Below the pieces are notes generated by a model, which was given only the letters and a program-made list of their open reading frames with translations, searched no databases and was not told the DNA's origin. This document shows, piece after piece, positions 41,311-51,354 of a stretch of DNA of 64,000 bases (position 1 is the stretch's first letter; each line of letters opens with the position of its first letter). Position numbers and translations under genes: made by a program. This DNA comes from a virus, in the IMG/VR virus record IMGVR_UViG_3300017991_005548, positions 1 through 64,000 of that record; one strand, 5' to 3'.

Positions 41311-41911
41311 TGAGTCTTTCCTCCACTTCTTTTACATTGTCAATATCATGCACATCTATATAATTTGTAACATAGACACCACTTCTCGTACTAAGAGACT
41401 TTTGATAAACATACTCCCTTCTCATTATTCTAAAAGCGGCATTCATTATAAGATCCTCATTAACACTAAATATCTCACTTCGGTCGAACTTTATAAATTT
41501 CTCAAGTGCTCGATCTAAATCATCACTATTGATCTCTGGAGAATTCGCCTGTACTGAAATTACGATGTCTGGAATACCAACTGTATCATAATTAGGGCTA
41601 ACTATTGTACCTGCCTCTGGATTAACAAGAACATCCGTTGCATGTATAATTGCGTCCTGTTTAAATACATGATCTTCTGCCAACTCTTCTGGTCTAACAA
41701 TAACTCCAGCCCTATGGCCCAAGGCTATGCCCCAAATTTCCTTATCTTCAGTTGAAACATAAACCCTATCAATATATTCAGACTTTTGGCAGGCATTTAT
41801 TGCCCAAGCCAACATCGGAACACCACAAACTGGGTAAATGTTCTTTCTAGGCAATCTTTTAGACCCACCTCTTGCAGGTATTACGGCAACAACTTTTTTC
41901 CCATCAATCAT
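41285..41911 (-). CDS. NeuA-family CMP-nonulosonic acid cytidylyltransferase
   Basis: 208 aa. VVAVIPARGGSKRLPRKN is the CTP-binding P-loop of NeuA/KdsB-type enzymes, followed by YVSTEDKEI and VSVQANSPEI. Activates the NeuB product as the CMP-sugar. Overlapping genes in the order NeuA, NeuB, sulfotransferase suggest one pathway. Confidence 0.85.
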   Translation of the reverse strand: MIDGKKVVAVIPARGGSKRLPRKNIYPVCGVPMLAWAINACQKSEYIDRVYVSTEDKEIWGIALGHRAGVIVRPEELAEDHVFKQDAIIHATDVLVNPEAGTIVSPNYDTVGIPDIVISVQANSPEINSDDLDRALEKFIKFDRSEIFSVNEDLIMNAAFRIMRREYVYQKSLSTRSGVYVTNYIDVHDIDNVKEVEERLNGTKKRKN

Positions 41912-42528
41912 ACAATTGTCTCTTTGTACTCTTGGCTCTTCGTTTTGTTGCTCTTATGCATTCTATATCTATAGAAAGGGAACTTCAAATGATGGATTTT
42001 GTATTTCTCTCCGAGTCTCTTTCTCAATTCCTCTTCCTCTCTATGTCTCATAGCAGGATTGTAACCACCTAATTCAAGGAGCAAATCTCTACGATACATA
42101 ATCCCACAAGAAATTGGATCTGTTTCTGCGTACTTTCTTTCAATCTCATGCTCGAAATTATCAACATGATAATAATCGCAAGAAACGCAGAATGCATCAT
42201 GATTACTCATCAAATAAGTTCTCATGAAAAAGGCGAGATTCTTGTTAATGAAATCATCGGCATCAACTCGAACAGCAAATTGCCCTCTAGCGGCCCTTAA
42301 GCCAACGTTAGACGCTTCTGCGACTCCCAGGTTAGTTTCATTCCTAATGTAAATGATATCCTTAAGGAATGGCTTTACAACTTCGCTTGAGTTGTCTGTA
42401 CTGTTATCATCAACCAGAATGATCTCAGGCTCAATATTAGCTTGGTCAAGACAACTTCTTAGGCATCTTGCCAAGTACCTTCCATAGTTATAGTTAGTGA
42501 TGATTATTGAAACGTCACTTGTCTTCAT
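41908..42528 (-). CDS. GT2-family glycosyltransferase
   Basis: 206 aa from ATG 42528 with GGAGG upstream. SIIITNYNYGRYLARCL, ILVDDNSTD, VRVDADDFIN (DxD). Standard GT2 A-type core. Overlaps the upstream methyltransferase by 4 nt and NeuA by 4 nt. Confidence 0.85.
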   Translation of the reverse strand: MKTSDVSIIITNYNYGRYLARCLRSCLDQANIEPEIILVDDNSTDNSSEVVKPFLKDIIYIRNETNLGVAEASNVGLRAARGQFAVRVDADDFINKNLAFFMRTYLMSNHDAFCVSCDYYHVDNFEHEIERKYAETDPISCGIMYRRDLLLELGGYNPAMRHREEEELRKRLGEKYKIHHLKFPFYRYRMHKSNKTKSQEYKETIV

Positions 42529-43121
42529 GATATTACCTCCAATTGAACACCCTCCCAATCAATAACTGTACCAGATCCGAGAGCATTCCAATCCTTTTCT
42601 TCTCCAATATATTTTACAACTTTTAGGTCTTCAGATGACTTTATAAAATCGATAACCTTATCTCCTTTCTTCGTCACTAACCCATAATCATGTATTACGA
42701 TGATCGGATTCTGATTGATAGAAACCCCAATGGCATTCTGGATGTCCATTCTCAGGTTCTTCTCAGTGTGAATACAATCTATTAAAACGAAACCTATATT
42801 TTCTAGGTCCCATTCTTCATTATAAACATCTTTTTCGATAATTTTATAATTATCCAACCCAAGTGAAGAACATAATTTGTCAGCATTGCGAACCTGCTCT
42901 ACTGAATGATCAAAGCCATACACTTGTTTTCCCAATTGTTTCGCTACAGTTGCAAGAACAGCAGTTGTATTCCCAGATGAAGTACCCACTTCCAAAATAT
43001 CTCCTTCAAAAGGACACTCCAACAAAATATCAATAACATCTTTTTTGAACTTGAGGGTTGTCGTCGCCTTCACTTTATCTTTATGCTGGATCTTACTCAA
43101 TAACTCTTCAAAACTATCCAT
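42525..43121 (-). CDS. SAM-dependent methyltransferase (Methyltransf_24 type)
   Basis: 198 aa. GDILEVGTSSGNTTAVL SAM loop, YGFDHS, GFVLIDCIHTEK. Similar class to the methyltransferases at 31698 and 34654. Acceptor unknown. Confidence 0.75.
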   Translation of the reverse strand: MDSFEELLSKIQHKDKVKATTTLKFKKDVIDILLECPFEGDILEVGTSSGNTTAVLATVAKQLGKQVYGFDHSVEQVRNADKLCSSLGLDNYKIIEKDVYNEEWDLENIGFVLIDCIHTEKNLRMDIQNAIGVSINQNPIIVIHDYGLVTKKGDKVIDFIKSSEDLKVVKYIGEEKDWNALGSGTVIDWEGVQLEVIS

Positions 43122-43788
43122 TAATATAACCCTCCAATACAGAAAACCACTTGCTCCTATCCCCTTTCAGCCCACCTCTTCCTTGATGTAAGAAAAATGG
43201 ATCATCATTGATAAATGATTGTTCACAATAAACTTCAGGGAATACGTGCTTCTCTTCCATCTCTTTATTGTTCCTTGAGTTGGGCAATATTAAGAATTCC
43301 AGACCATTGTCTTCACAAAATTTCGTAAGATTACCGCCAGTATCTTGATGTTCATGAGAAAAAACCAAATTGTTGTCCGTTAGGAAACTCCGACGCATAA
43401 ACATGAACTGAGGTCTAGCAATACCCAGAGATTCTTCGTATCTTCCTGATACAAAAGCATATTTGTCTGCCAATTCTTTTAAATCCTTCACCCATTCTCT
43501 AACAAAAACCGTATCTGGATCAAGTATGCAAACGTATTCATTCTTGCAAAACTGAAAAGCTTGATTCACCCCATTCGAATGACTTTCTGAACCTAATGAA
43601 CCTTTGTAATTACCTGGTTCTATGTGTATACCAGATTGATCCTTGAAAATTGCATTTAATTCAGATAAATCATTCGAATTGTCAACAATTACGACATTGT
43701 AATCACACAAAACGAACCTTTTTATGCTATTGGTCAACAATTTTATAAACCTGACCGATTTGTAGTTTACTATAACGAAATCTATCAT
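43114..43788 (-). CDS. GT2-like glycosyltransferase
   Basis: 224 aa. DFVIVNYKSVRFIKL, VVIVDNSND, VCILDPDTVF (DxD), as in rhamnosyltransferase-like GT2. Short C-terminus. Overlaps neighbours by 8 and 4 nt. Confidence 0.78.
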   Translation of the reverse strand: MIDFVIVNYKSVRFIKLLTNSIKRFVLCDYNVVIVDNSNDLSELNAIFKDQSGIHIEPGNYKGSLGSESHSNGVNQAFQFCKNEYVCILDPDTVFVREWVKDLKELADKYAFVSGRYEESLGIARPQFMFMRRSFLTDNNLVFSHEHQDTGGNLTKFCEDNGLEFLILPNSRNNKEMEEKHVFPEVYCEQSFINDDPFFLHQGRGGLKGDRSKWFSVLEGYING

Positions 43789-44915
43789 GAAACATCCTTT
43801 ATAACACTATCTAATATTTTCTTTGCGACTCCACCTGGCTTAAACAGTTGTTTTTCCCTAACTTCATCAAATAGGTCTGAGAAATCTTTTGCCGTAACTC
43901 GATTAACAGCCTCTTCAAACTCTTCGAAGTTCACCTCATGATGTAAAAAGTCCTCAACAGAAGAACTCTTGGAACAAAGTGGACAATTATAAGGTTTGTC
44001 ATATATCAAACTCGATAACTCTTTTCTTTTCTTATCCCTGATCTGTTTTTTGCAGAATGGGCAAACAATCCTATCCCCCAAATTAGCACAAAAATCATGA
44101 TCATACAAAGGTCTAAAATTTCTCTCGTAAGGCTTGCAATTAACATTAACAATAGGTATACCCATCATAACGGCTTCTTTAATCGTTGAAGAACTGCTGT
44201 TAACCAACACATCACAAGCAGTCATTAACTCCATTGTCGGATGAGGAAACCACTTCTTATCTTCTATGTAGATATCCCCTCTCAGATCCTCTGTTGTCCT
44301 CTCTTTCGCTCTCGCTTTAACAACAACACAGTAATCCATCCTTCTTAGATAGTCAAAAACAACTCTGAAATCCACTATCCCGACATCTCTTAACCTGGGA
44401 ACAATAACGAGAGCTTTTTTCTGGTCTTTGGGCAAGCCATATTCGCGGATAACCTCATCTCTATCAATTTTAAGATCATATTTAGGCAATCCACAATAGA
44501 TATTCTTCTCAGACATAGTATTGTAGTACTTTGCAAAATATTCTCCTGGCATCACGATCTTATTGGCTCTGTTCTTATATAAATTGTGATATCCAGCATG
44601 TTTAAAATCACTCATATGGGTTAAAACTACGGTATATACATCTCCATTTAAGAAATTAAGCCCTCTATTCTCTGAAACGAATACAGGAGTCCTAACACCC
44701 AATAATGCTCGTCTAGCGTTTTTATTGATGATCTCAAATCCATAAATCTCACTCAATTGCCGTAAATTGTCAAGATTATCACATATGTTATTAAACCCTT
44801 TCTTACAGATTATATAAAAACGAGATTTTATCCCTAATTTATTGGCTTCTATTGCCATAGGGATAAAATATTTCAGCATATGAGTTTGTAGAACAACAAA
44901 GTTGATGAAATTCAT
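43785..44915 (-). CDS. GT-B transferase (CDP-glycerol/epimerase-like) with inserted zinc ribbon
   Basis: 376 aa from ATG 44915 (GAGGAG upstream; the stop of the previous gene is 1 nt away). IVPRLRD, HPTMELMTACDVLVNS and KEAVMMGIPIVNV are the donor-site motifs of TagF/UDP-GlcNAc-epimerase-like GT-B folds. About 285-330 there is an insert CPFCKK then CPLCSK, a zinc ribbon absent from the paralogue at 46149-47135. Confidence 0.68.
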   Translation of the reverse strand: MNFINFVVLQTHMLKYFIPMAIEANKLGIKSRFYIICKKGFNNICDNLDNLRQLSEIYGFEIINKNARRALLGVRTPVFVSENRGLNFLNGDVYTVVLTHMSDFKHAGYHNLYKNRANKIVMPGEYFAKYYNTMSEKNIYCGLPKYDLKIDRDEVIREYGLPKDQKKALVIVPRLRDVGIVDFRVVFDYLRRMDYCVVVKARAKERTTEDLRGDIYIEDKKWFPHPTMELMTACDVLVNSSSSTIKEAVMMGIPIVNVNCKPYERNFRPLYDHDFCANLGDRIVCPFCKKQIRDKKRKELSSLIYDKPYNCPLCSKSSSVEDFLHHEVNFEEFEEAVNRVTAKDFSDLFDEVREKQLFKPGGVAKKILDSVIKDVS

Positions 44916-44916
44916 C

Positions 44917-46152
44917 TTACTCCTCAATGCCTGGAGATTTGTAATAAAATAACTGCATGTCTTTTCTCTGACATGTCAGCGGAGTCAGTTGAATGTTTTC
45001 GTCATATCTTCGATAATCTTCTGGCTCTATGCAATAATCAAACTTCCCAGTGTTGGTTTTGGCCCCCAACATATCTGATAACTCATAAATCAATACGTGC
45101 TTACAAACCCTTAATAGACCCTTCACTAACCGTGCCTTTTCCTCTCCTTTCGGAAGGTGCATAAGAAATCCCATACTAACGCCAAGATCAAAATAGTTGT
45201 CTTCATAATTCTCTAAGCAATATTTCCTCATGTCTCGACAGAAAAAATGGGCGTTTCTATCTGAAAAAAGTTCCCTAGCTTGATTTAACGCTTCTTCACT
45301 GATGTCGAACCCTACAGCTTCACAATCATATCTATCAACAGCATACAATAAATTTCTACCTACATTACACCCAACTTCAACGATATTATTTACATCAGCT
45401 TCATTGGAAATCTGATCAAAATAATCATACATAGATTTAGTTCGATCCTTTTTGACCTTAGAATTCAGATAGTTGCCCTTTATGGTCTCACCTTTGTATT
45501 TAACATACAAATTCTCTCCCCAATAATTCGCTTTTTTCTTTCTTAAAATATAATATTTGTAAGAGCCATCTACCTCATCAAAATACTCATAATTAGGATT
45601 GAATGATTTGAATGATTCATCCACTTTCTTAATATCAAAAAGACTACAATCAGCTTCATTAACCTCATGAGTTCCTTTATCAAATCCAATAACAATAATC
45701 CCATCTTCTTTTAGTATAGAAAACCACTTTTCTAAAGTAATATTTGGATTTGGGGCGTGATCTAAAGAATTCGAAAAAATGATATCCCACTTCTCGTTCC
45801 AATCTTTTGGAAAATTCGAGAAATCCATTACGAAATCTGCATTAGATTCTGGAGAAATATCAAGAGAACTCACAGAAACATTTTTGTCTTTTAGCCCCTC
45901 TCTCCAAACATCTCGTTCATGGTTGTTTCTCGTCCCAAGGCAGATCATCTCAGAACCGTCTTCAACCAAATCATATATTTTGTCACAGCATTCTAAGTAA
46001 TGATTTTTATCTCTCTTCTTGTAGGCTTTGGCCTTATGTCTTTTAACCTGAGCATCAACATACTCATCTTGACTTACTCCCTCGTCGTAAAACCTTTTCT
46101 TAACAAAGTTAAAATCAAAAGTATTTTTAAATGCTCTTTTCTTCTTTCTCAT
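44917..46152 (-). CDS. Tandem two-domain methyltransferase
   Basis: 411 aa. Domain 1 (about 70-190) is a degenerate Rossmann fold (MICLGTRNNHE, SSLDISPES, WDIIFSNSLDH). Domain 2 (about 240-400) is a standard methyltransferase (VEVGCNVGRNLLYA, AVGFDISEEAL, FDLGVSMGFLMH). A two-headed enzyme: probably only domain 2 binds SAM normally. Confidence 0.72.
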   Translation of the reverse strand: MRKKKRAFKNTFDFNFVKKRFYDEGVSQDEYVDAQVKRHKAKAYKKRDKNHYLECCDKIYDLVEDGSEMICLGTRNNHERDVWREGLKDKNVSVSSLDISPESNADFVMDFSNFPKDWNEKWDIIFSNSLDHAPNPNITLEKWFSILKEDGIIVIGFDKGTHEVNEADCSLFDIKKVDESFKSFNPNYEYFDEVDGSYKYYILRKKKANYWGENLYVKYKGETIKGNYLNSKVKKDRTKSMYDYFDQISNEADVNNIVEVGCNVGRNLLYAVDRYDCEAVGFDISEEALNQARELFSDRNAHFFCRDMRKYCLENYEDNYFDLGVSMGFLMHLPKGEEKARLVKGLLRVCKHVLIYELSDMLGAKTNTGKFDYCIEPEDYRRYDENIQLTPLTCQRKDMQLFYYKSPGIEE

Positions 46153-47135
46153 AATAATTTCTCCAATATATTTTTAGAAACATCTCCTTTTTCGAATAGG
46201 TGTTTTTCACGCGACTCTTGAAAACTACCTTTCAAATCAGTAGACATAATTTTTTCAATTGACCTTTTAATCTTCTCAACATCTGCCGAGACAGCAAGAT
46301 TAATGACATAGTCGTAGTCATATAAAAAATCAAAACGTCTTGACGATTTCACACAGAAGTTGATAAAAGGTACATCCATCATAACACATTCTTTTGATGC
46401 AGTTGAATCAAAATTAACTACAAAATCGCTAACAGACATAAGTTCCATTGTAGAATGAGGATACCAACTAAAATCTTCAACATATGTATCCCCTCTATAT
46501 AATTCGTGATTCTTCATCCCTGATTGAATTGGATCTTTCCCTCTCGTTTTAACAATAATGCTATACCCCATCTGATGCAACGACTCATAAGCTCTTTGCA
46601 AAACTGTAAATAACTTTCCGTTAAGATATTTTACACGAGGAAATATGACAAGAGCATTCTTCTCTCCAACTCTATATCTCCTTCGCACAGAATCTGGATC
46701 AATGACTACGTCATACTTTGGACTACCAAAATACAAATTTTTGGGACTCTCCTTTTTAAAATACTGCGCAAAAAATTCACTTGGCATACATACATGATCA
46801 ACATCGTCTATATAATGATCATAATGAACTGTAAAATCTCTCATTGAAGTGATTGCCACACTCTTTTGGCAGGAAGAGATATTATCAATGTTCACTCCTT
46901 CAATAGAAAAAACAATCGAATCTTTGTCTTCAATCTTTCTACGATAATTCACTACGAATCCATGATCAAAAGCCATTTCTTCAAGGAGATGCTTGTGTGA
47001 AGCTGGGTTGTGGTACTTTTGAGTTTTATAGACATGCAACTGAGATTTAAGACCCAAACGATTCCCTTCTTTAATAAGGGGAATGTAATATCTTAATGCC
47101 GCCATTTGATCTAGTATGAATCTTAGATTGCTCAA
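46149..47135 (-). CDS. GT-B transferase (CDP-glycerol/epimerase-like)
   Basis: 328 aa, paralogue of 43785-44915 without the zinc ribbon: MPSEFFAQYFKK, LYFGSPKYDVVID, LVIFPRVKYLNG, HSTMELMSVSDFVVNF, KECVMMDVPFINF. It may transfer a polyol- or sugar-phosphate; activity not certain. Confidence 0.66.
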   Translation of the reverse strand: MSNLRFILDQMAALRYYIPLIKEGNRLGLKSQLHVYKTQKYHNPASHKHLLEEMAFDHGFVVNYRRKIEDKDSIVFSIEGVNIDNISSCQKSVAITSMRDFTVHYDHYIDDVDHVCMPSEFFAQYFKKESPKNLYFGSPKYDVVIDPDSVRRRYRVGEKNALVIFPRVKYLNGKLFTVLQRAYESLHQMGYSIIVKTRGKDPIQSGMKNHELYRGDTYVEDFSWYPHSTMELMSVSDFVVNFDSTASKECVMMDVPFINFCVKSSRRFDFLYDYDYVINLAVSADVEKIKRSIEKIMSTDLKGSFQESREKHLFEKGDVSKNILEKLL

Positions 47136-48058
47136 ATTATTTCCTCATACTGTTTACACATATCTTCTTTCCCATAATCATAAAACGCCATACGATTCTG
47201 GCAAATTTTATAATGTATATAGTCACTCTGCAATACTCTTATTATCTCAAATAACTCTTCTGCATCTTTAAACGTCCTTACAAAATCCTTTGCATACTCA
47301 ATACAAGCGTCAGCTTCGCTATGAATGAGAGGAATTAACCCACAACTCAGCCCTTCTGGTATATGGTTGGGGCCTGGTTCAAACAATGATGCTGATACAT
47401 AAACATCATGCTCCCTTAGTAATTCTGGCAATGCATGATAAGGTTGAGCCGATATCTTTCGACAATACTGTAAACTACCTTTCATCGGCCTCCCTATAAA
47501 AGTGAATTGAGCAATCTGTGGATTTCTATTACAAAATCTATCCAATTCTTTGTAAATAGGATAACCCTTATATATGTTATCTGAGAAATGGTGAGTTACG
47601 ATCTTTAGTGGGGACATTGGCCTTCTTGATCTATCCTCTCTATAAAAAAGAGTTCTATCGCTACCATTTCTAATGACAACCGAATTAGAAACATTCATCC
47701 CCTTATCTATAAAATACCCTCTGAGCCATTCACTTACAAATACAGTCTTGTCAGCAACCCTTTTATTAGATTGAATAATGAGATCATCCAACCCCTTGCT
47801 GTTTGGTCTATGAGCATCATTTTCATTGATTCGATGAATGACCTTAGCCCCTTTCTTCCTTTGCTCTTCAACTTCCTCCAAACTAAATGTAACGCTTCTA
47901 TCACGAACATCCATCAGAACAATTACGTCAACGTCATTCGACAGATCAAAAACTACATCATGTCCTTTGCCAGAGAAATAGGCAGACAACATCCTAAGGA
48001 CTTGATTCCCCCCTCCGTATGGACCATCTACTATTCTTCTGTTAAAAGCTATTTTCAT
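47132..48058 (-). CDS. GT4-family glycosyltransferase
   Basis: 308 aa. GPYGGGNQVLRMLSAYF N-terminal loop, TVFVSEWLRGYF, FEPGPNHIPEGLSCGLIPL donor-site E-x7-E-like motif. GT-B fold, retaining. Overlaps the neighbours by 1 and 4 nt. Confidence 0.8.
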   Translation of the reverse strand: MKIAFNRRIVDGPYGGGNQVLRMLSAYFSGKGHDVVFDLSNDVDVIVLMDVRDRSVTFSLEEVEEQRKKGAKVIHRINENDAHRPNSKGLDDLIIQSNKRVADKTVFVSEWLRGYFIDKGMNVSNSVVIRNGSDRTLFYREDRSRRPMSPLKIVTHHFSDNIYKGYPIYKELDRFCNRNPQIAQFTFIGRPMKGSLQYCRKISAQPYHALPELLREHDVYVSASLFEPGPNHIPEGLSCGLIPLIHSEADACIEYAKDFVRTFKDAEELFEIIRVLQSDYIHYKICQNRMAFYDYGKEDMCKQYEEII

Positions 48059-48804
48059 TAATCTCTGAACCTACGAACTCTTATGCTACCTTTCTTCGCT
48101 AGTTTATAATGTTCATCTATAAGCTTCATAGTTTTCTTTCTTTCGATCTCAGCCTCTCTAAGATTAGGACCATGGCCACTATCATCTGGACTATGAACCC
48201 ATGTCTCAACCATAATTGAACCCTTGTTAGAGTGATTTATGATATTCTGAGTTACATCATAAGGATTTGGGAGATGCTCATATACATCCATAATACAGAC
48301 GATATCAAAATTACATGAGAATTTAGGATTCGAATAATCCGCTGTTATCTCATGCACTTCGCATTCAACCCCTGCCTTGTTCAACCTCCACTTAGCAAAC
48401 TCAAGATGTTCTCCAGCTACATCAACCAAAACAAACTTCATGTTCGACACATCTTTAGTTTGAGTGACCCAATGAGTAAATGGAGCGATTCCACATCCAT
48501 ATTCCAAAACAACACTGTTATCTTTTAGATATGGATTAAAAAATCTTCCATAATTGAACCCTCTTCTATAAACCATCTGACGGAATACCTGCCATGCCCC
48601 AATATCTTTATAGAAATCCATTTTTGATTGTAAAGATTCTCTAGGCTTCATATCCCAAAGGTCTTCAAAAGTCATTCCACTTACAGCTTCACATGTATCG
48701 GACTCTGGCAAATCAGGCTTACGCCCCTTTGCTCTTGTCCCCAATATCTCTGCCTCTTCTGGAGTTACTCCATAATACTCACATAAATCATCACACCAAA
48801 CCAT
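48058..48804 (-). CDS. SAM-dependent methyltransferase (class I)
   Basis: 248 aa. VVLEYGCGIAPFTHWV SAM loop, LVDVAGEHLEFAK, IVCIMDVYEHLPNPYDV. Classic Methyltransf_11/23 form. Start 1 nt overlap with the downstream gene. Confidence 0.8.
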   Translation of the reverse strand: MVWCDDLCEYYGVTPEEAEILGTRAKGRKPDLPESDTCEAVSGMTFEDLWDMKPRESLQSKMDFYKDIGAWQVFRQMVYRRGFNYGRFFNPYLKDNSVVLEYGCGIAPFTHWVTQTKDVSNMKFVLVDVAGEHLEFAKWRLNKAGVECEVHEITADYSNPKFSCNFDIVCIMDVYEHLPNPYDVTQNIINHSNKGSIMVETWVHSPDDSGHGPNLREAEIERKKTMKLIDEHYKLAKKGSIRVRRFRD

Positions 48805-48815
48805 GTTAATTCCTC

Positions 48816-49442
48816 TTATTTGTTATAAAGTATGCATAGACCAAATTTGTCTCTTATAAACTCTATTCTTACATCGTCATCTTCATAAACGTCTTCTGTA
48901 ACAACTTCAGATCCAAATATCTCTTCAAGAACATAAAGTTCCCATGCGGCATATACCTTCTTGTTCTGAAAATTGTTTGAAGCTCTCTTAAGAGCCTCAT
49001 AGACATTCATAGAGATATCATGGGTCATGAAGTTAACCTCATTCTCCAAAGCTAATTTTACTAAATTCCTGGTCAGTATATATGGATGGGCATCAAGGAA
49101 AAGAAGGTCTGGGTTATATTTCTCAAAAAGTCCTTCCTCTTTCCCAGTTACATCCTCAACATGCAAAGTAAAGTCTTTCTTGTCCATGAACTTCACTTTG
49201 TCTTCAATATCCCAAGAGTGAATCTCAAGATCTATTTCCAGGTATTTTGCAATATCATAAAAAACTCTGGTTGAACATCCATACTGCACTCCAAACTCCA
49301 AAAGAACTTTGGGTCTATTCTCTTGGAAATATTCAAAAATACCTCTCACTTCTTCTTTAGAAACTGTTTTGGCTTTTTTCAGTATCCTTGGCAATTGACT
49401 ATTATCAAAAAAATCATCGAAATTCTTCATATTCTTCTCCAT
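48816..49442 (-). CDS. Methyltransferase-like protein (Rossmann fold)
   Basis: 208 aa. VLLEFGVQYGCSTRVFY, IHSWDIED, PDLLFLDAHPYIL, NFMTHDIS: the Methyltransf_24-like order with DAH in place of DGDH. Probably methyltransferase; acceptor unknown. Confidence 0.65.
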   Translation of the reverse strand: MEKNMKNFDDFFDNSQLPRILKKAKTVSKEEVRGIFEYFQENRPKVLLEFGVQYGCSTRVFYDIAKYLEIDLEIHSWDIEDKVKFMDKKDFTLHVEDVTGKEEGLFEKYNPDLLFLDAHPYILTRNLVKLALENEVNFMTHDISMNVYEALKRASNNFQNKKVYAAWELYVLEEIFGSEVVTEDVYEDDDVRIEFIRDKFGLCILYNK

Positions 49443-49444
49443 CT

Positions 49445-50323
49445 TTAAACAAACTCCTGAAATAACTGGTCAAATCTTGGTACAATTACTTCATGTAAAA
49501 AATTCTGCACATTTTGATAATTATACATGACATAATCCTTACTCTTAAATATCTTTTTGGCGATCTCATCAGGCTCACATAAACAATTGGGGTGAATAAC
49601 CTCAGAAACAATCCCGACATCAGTAGCAACAACAGGTACTTTCCTATAAGTAGCTTCTAAAACTGCTTGTGGACCGCCCTCTGTTCTAGATGAAATAATA
49701 TAAGCATCCAACTTGTCATAAAGAGGATTTAAATTATCAACTTTATGATGATATTCATATCGTATACCTCGTTTCTCAAGTTCACCAATGACATACTCTC
49801 TACAAAAACCTGCCAAAACTACATTGACCTCGACCGATTTGTTAATTTCTTCAATAGCGTCGATTAGAATATCTGGTCCTTTCACTAACTTTGCTTTTCT
49901 TGTCCTCGTTTCTCCATCCTTTTGAAAAGAACCGATGTTGAAAAACTTGTTTGGCTCAACTTCATACTTTGGTTCCCTGGCTTTTGATAACACCCAGTAA
50001 GGAATCTGCCTAATATTGTCATTTACGCCGAGATCCTGCATCTCTTTAAAAGTGAATCTGTTGTTGGTTACGCAAGCAACTGCTTTCTTCAACAGATCCA
50101 ATTTATACATCTTAATCTGTGGCTTATTAATGTGATGTAAATGCGCTACTACTGGTCTTCCAAAATTTAATGCTCTACCAAGTGACCAAAAATCAACAGA
50201 CCAGATTATATCAGGTTGTTTTCTCGGTCCAACAACCTCAAGGCTTGTATATTTTTGGAAATCTTTCTTGATATTGTCAAGAACCCAATTCGCACCATCA
50301 GAAACAACTGCTATCTTTGTCAT
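49445..50323 (-). CDS. GT4-family glycosyltransferase
   Basis: 292 aa. VAHLHHINKPQ, FNIGSFQKDGE, LVKGPDILIDAIEE, SSRTEGGPQAVLEATYRKVPVV (E-x7-E donor motif). Overlaps the next upstream gene by 4 nt. Confidence 0.82.
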   Translation of the reverse strand: MTKIAVVSDGANWVLDNIKKDFQKYTSLEVVGPRKQPDIIWSVDFWSLGRALNFGRPVVAHLHHINKPQIKMYKLDLLKKAVACVTNNRFTFKEMQDLGVNDNIRQIPYWVLSKAREPKYEVEPNKFFNIGSFQKDGETRTRKAKLVKGPDILIDAIEEINKSVEVNVVLAGFCREYVIGELEKRGIRYEYHHKVDNLNPLYDKLDAYIISSRTEGGPQAVLEATYRKVPVVATDVGIVSEVIHPNCLCEPDEIAKKIFKSKDYVMYNYQNVQNFLHEVIVPRFDQLFQEFV

Positions 50324-51354
50324 TCTCCAAGGACTCCCTCTATCAGTTTAACGAATTCTTTAGCCCTTGCATCGATAGTATGATGATTCTTGAAAGTGTC
50401 CTTCGCGTTAGCAACAATTCGTTCTCTTTCCTGATCGTTATCAACATAATACTTGATTCTCTCAAGAAAATTGTCTTGAGTTACCGACACATAGTTAAAC
50501 CCATCTTCCAAATGAAGTTCCTTTTCTCCATATGGCTTCTCACCAACGTATAATGTCCCACAACCCATAGACTCGAAGATTTTATTGAAAGCTAAGTGAT
50601 ATCTCCCTCCACAACTTACCAAAATCTTCGATTTACTAATAACTTTCGCGTACTCATCTCTAACCATAGGAGTATGTTTGAAGTTGAAACCGCAATGTGG
50701 ATAGTTTTTGTATACAATCCCTATCTTATCTGAAATTCCAGATAATGCTTTATGCATACCTCTTCTAAACCTGTAAAAATTACCCATGGCACCAAGAGTA
50801 ATGACATCATGTTCTTTAGGCAGTCCATAATCCTTGAAACATGTCTCCTCAACACACCTCGGATGAGCTACGAATTTCATATGATCTCGTATTCTCTTGT
50901 CAAAAAACGAGTTAAAATCTTTTGGATTTGAATATGGTGGGGTAAAACAGCAGAACATATGACTGAATTGCAACCCTCCGAGATCGTTCGAAAATTTCCT
51001 CGGTTTTCTTGCCCAAAAATCACTAAGAGCAAAAACCTTCTTTACTCCCTTTACCTTCCCAAACCCAGTTGGGAAATTCCATAGGTTTTCAGGTATATTG
51101 TAGTGATTTATATAAATGTCACCAACTTTCTCATTTGGAGTGAAGTAACTGTAAACAATATCAGGTTTGTCATCTCCATATACTTGAGAAATAATCTCTC
51201 CCAGGTCGGTATGCTTATAATTTGGCCATCCTGGTCCATACATCTGAGTATCACATGCCCTATTGACACATTCCATGTCGTAGATCATGTTCCCAGAATG
51301 CCATCCCTCCCGATTAACATTCAAAAGCAATACTTTATACTTACTCAGAGACAT
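50320..51354 (-). CDS. CgeB-like GT-B glycosyltransferase
   Basis: 344 aa from ATG 51354 (AAAGGAGG upstream). VISKSKILVSCGGRYHLAFNKIFESMGCGTL is split here by a long helix; the SMGCGTLYVGE and DFNYVSVTQDN motifs match CgeB-type C-terminal domains. Overlaps the upstream GT gene by 14 nt. Confidence 0.65.
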   Translation of the reverse strand: MSLSKYKVLLLNVNREGWHSGNMIYDMECVNRACDTQMYGPGWPNYKHTDLGEIISQVYGDDKPDIVYSYFTPNEKVGDIYINHYNIPENLWNFPTGFGKVKGVKKVFALSDFWARKPRKFSNDLGGLQFSHMFCCFTPPYSNPKDFNSFFDKRIRDHMKFVAHPRCVEETCFKDYGLPKEHDVITLGAMGNFYRFRRGMHKALSGISDKIGIVYKNYPHCGFNFKHTPMVRDEYAKVISKSKILVSCGGRYHLAFNKIFESMGCGTLYVGEKPYGEKELHLEDGFNYVSVTQDNFLERIKYYVDNDQERERIVANAKDTFKNHHTIDARAKEFVKLIEGVLGE

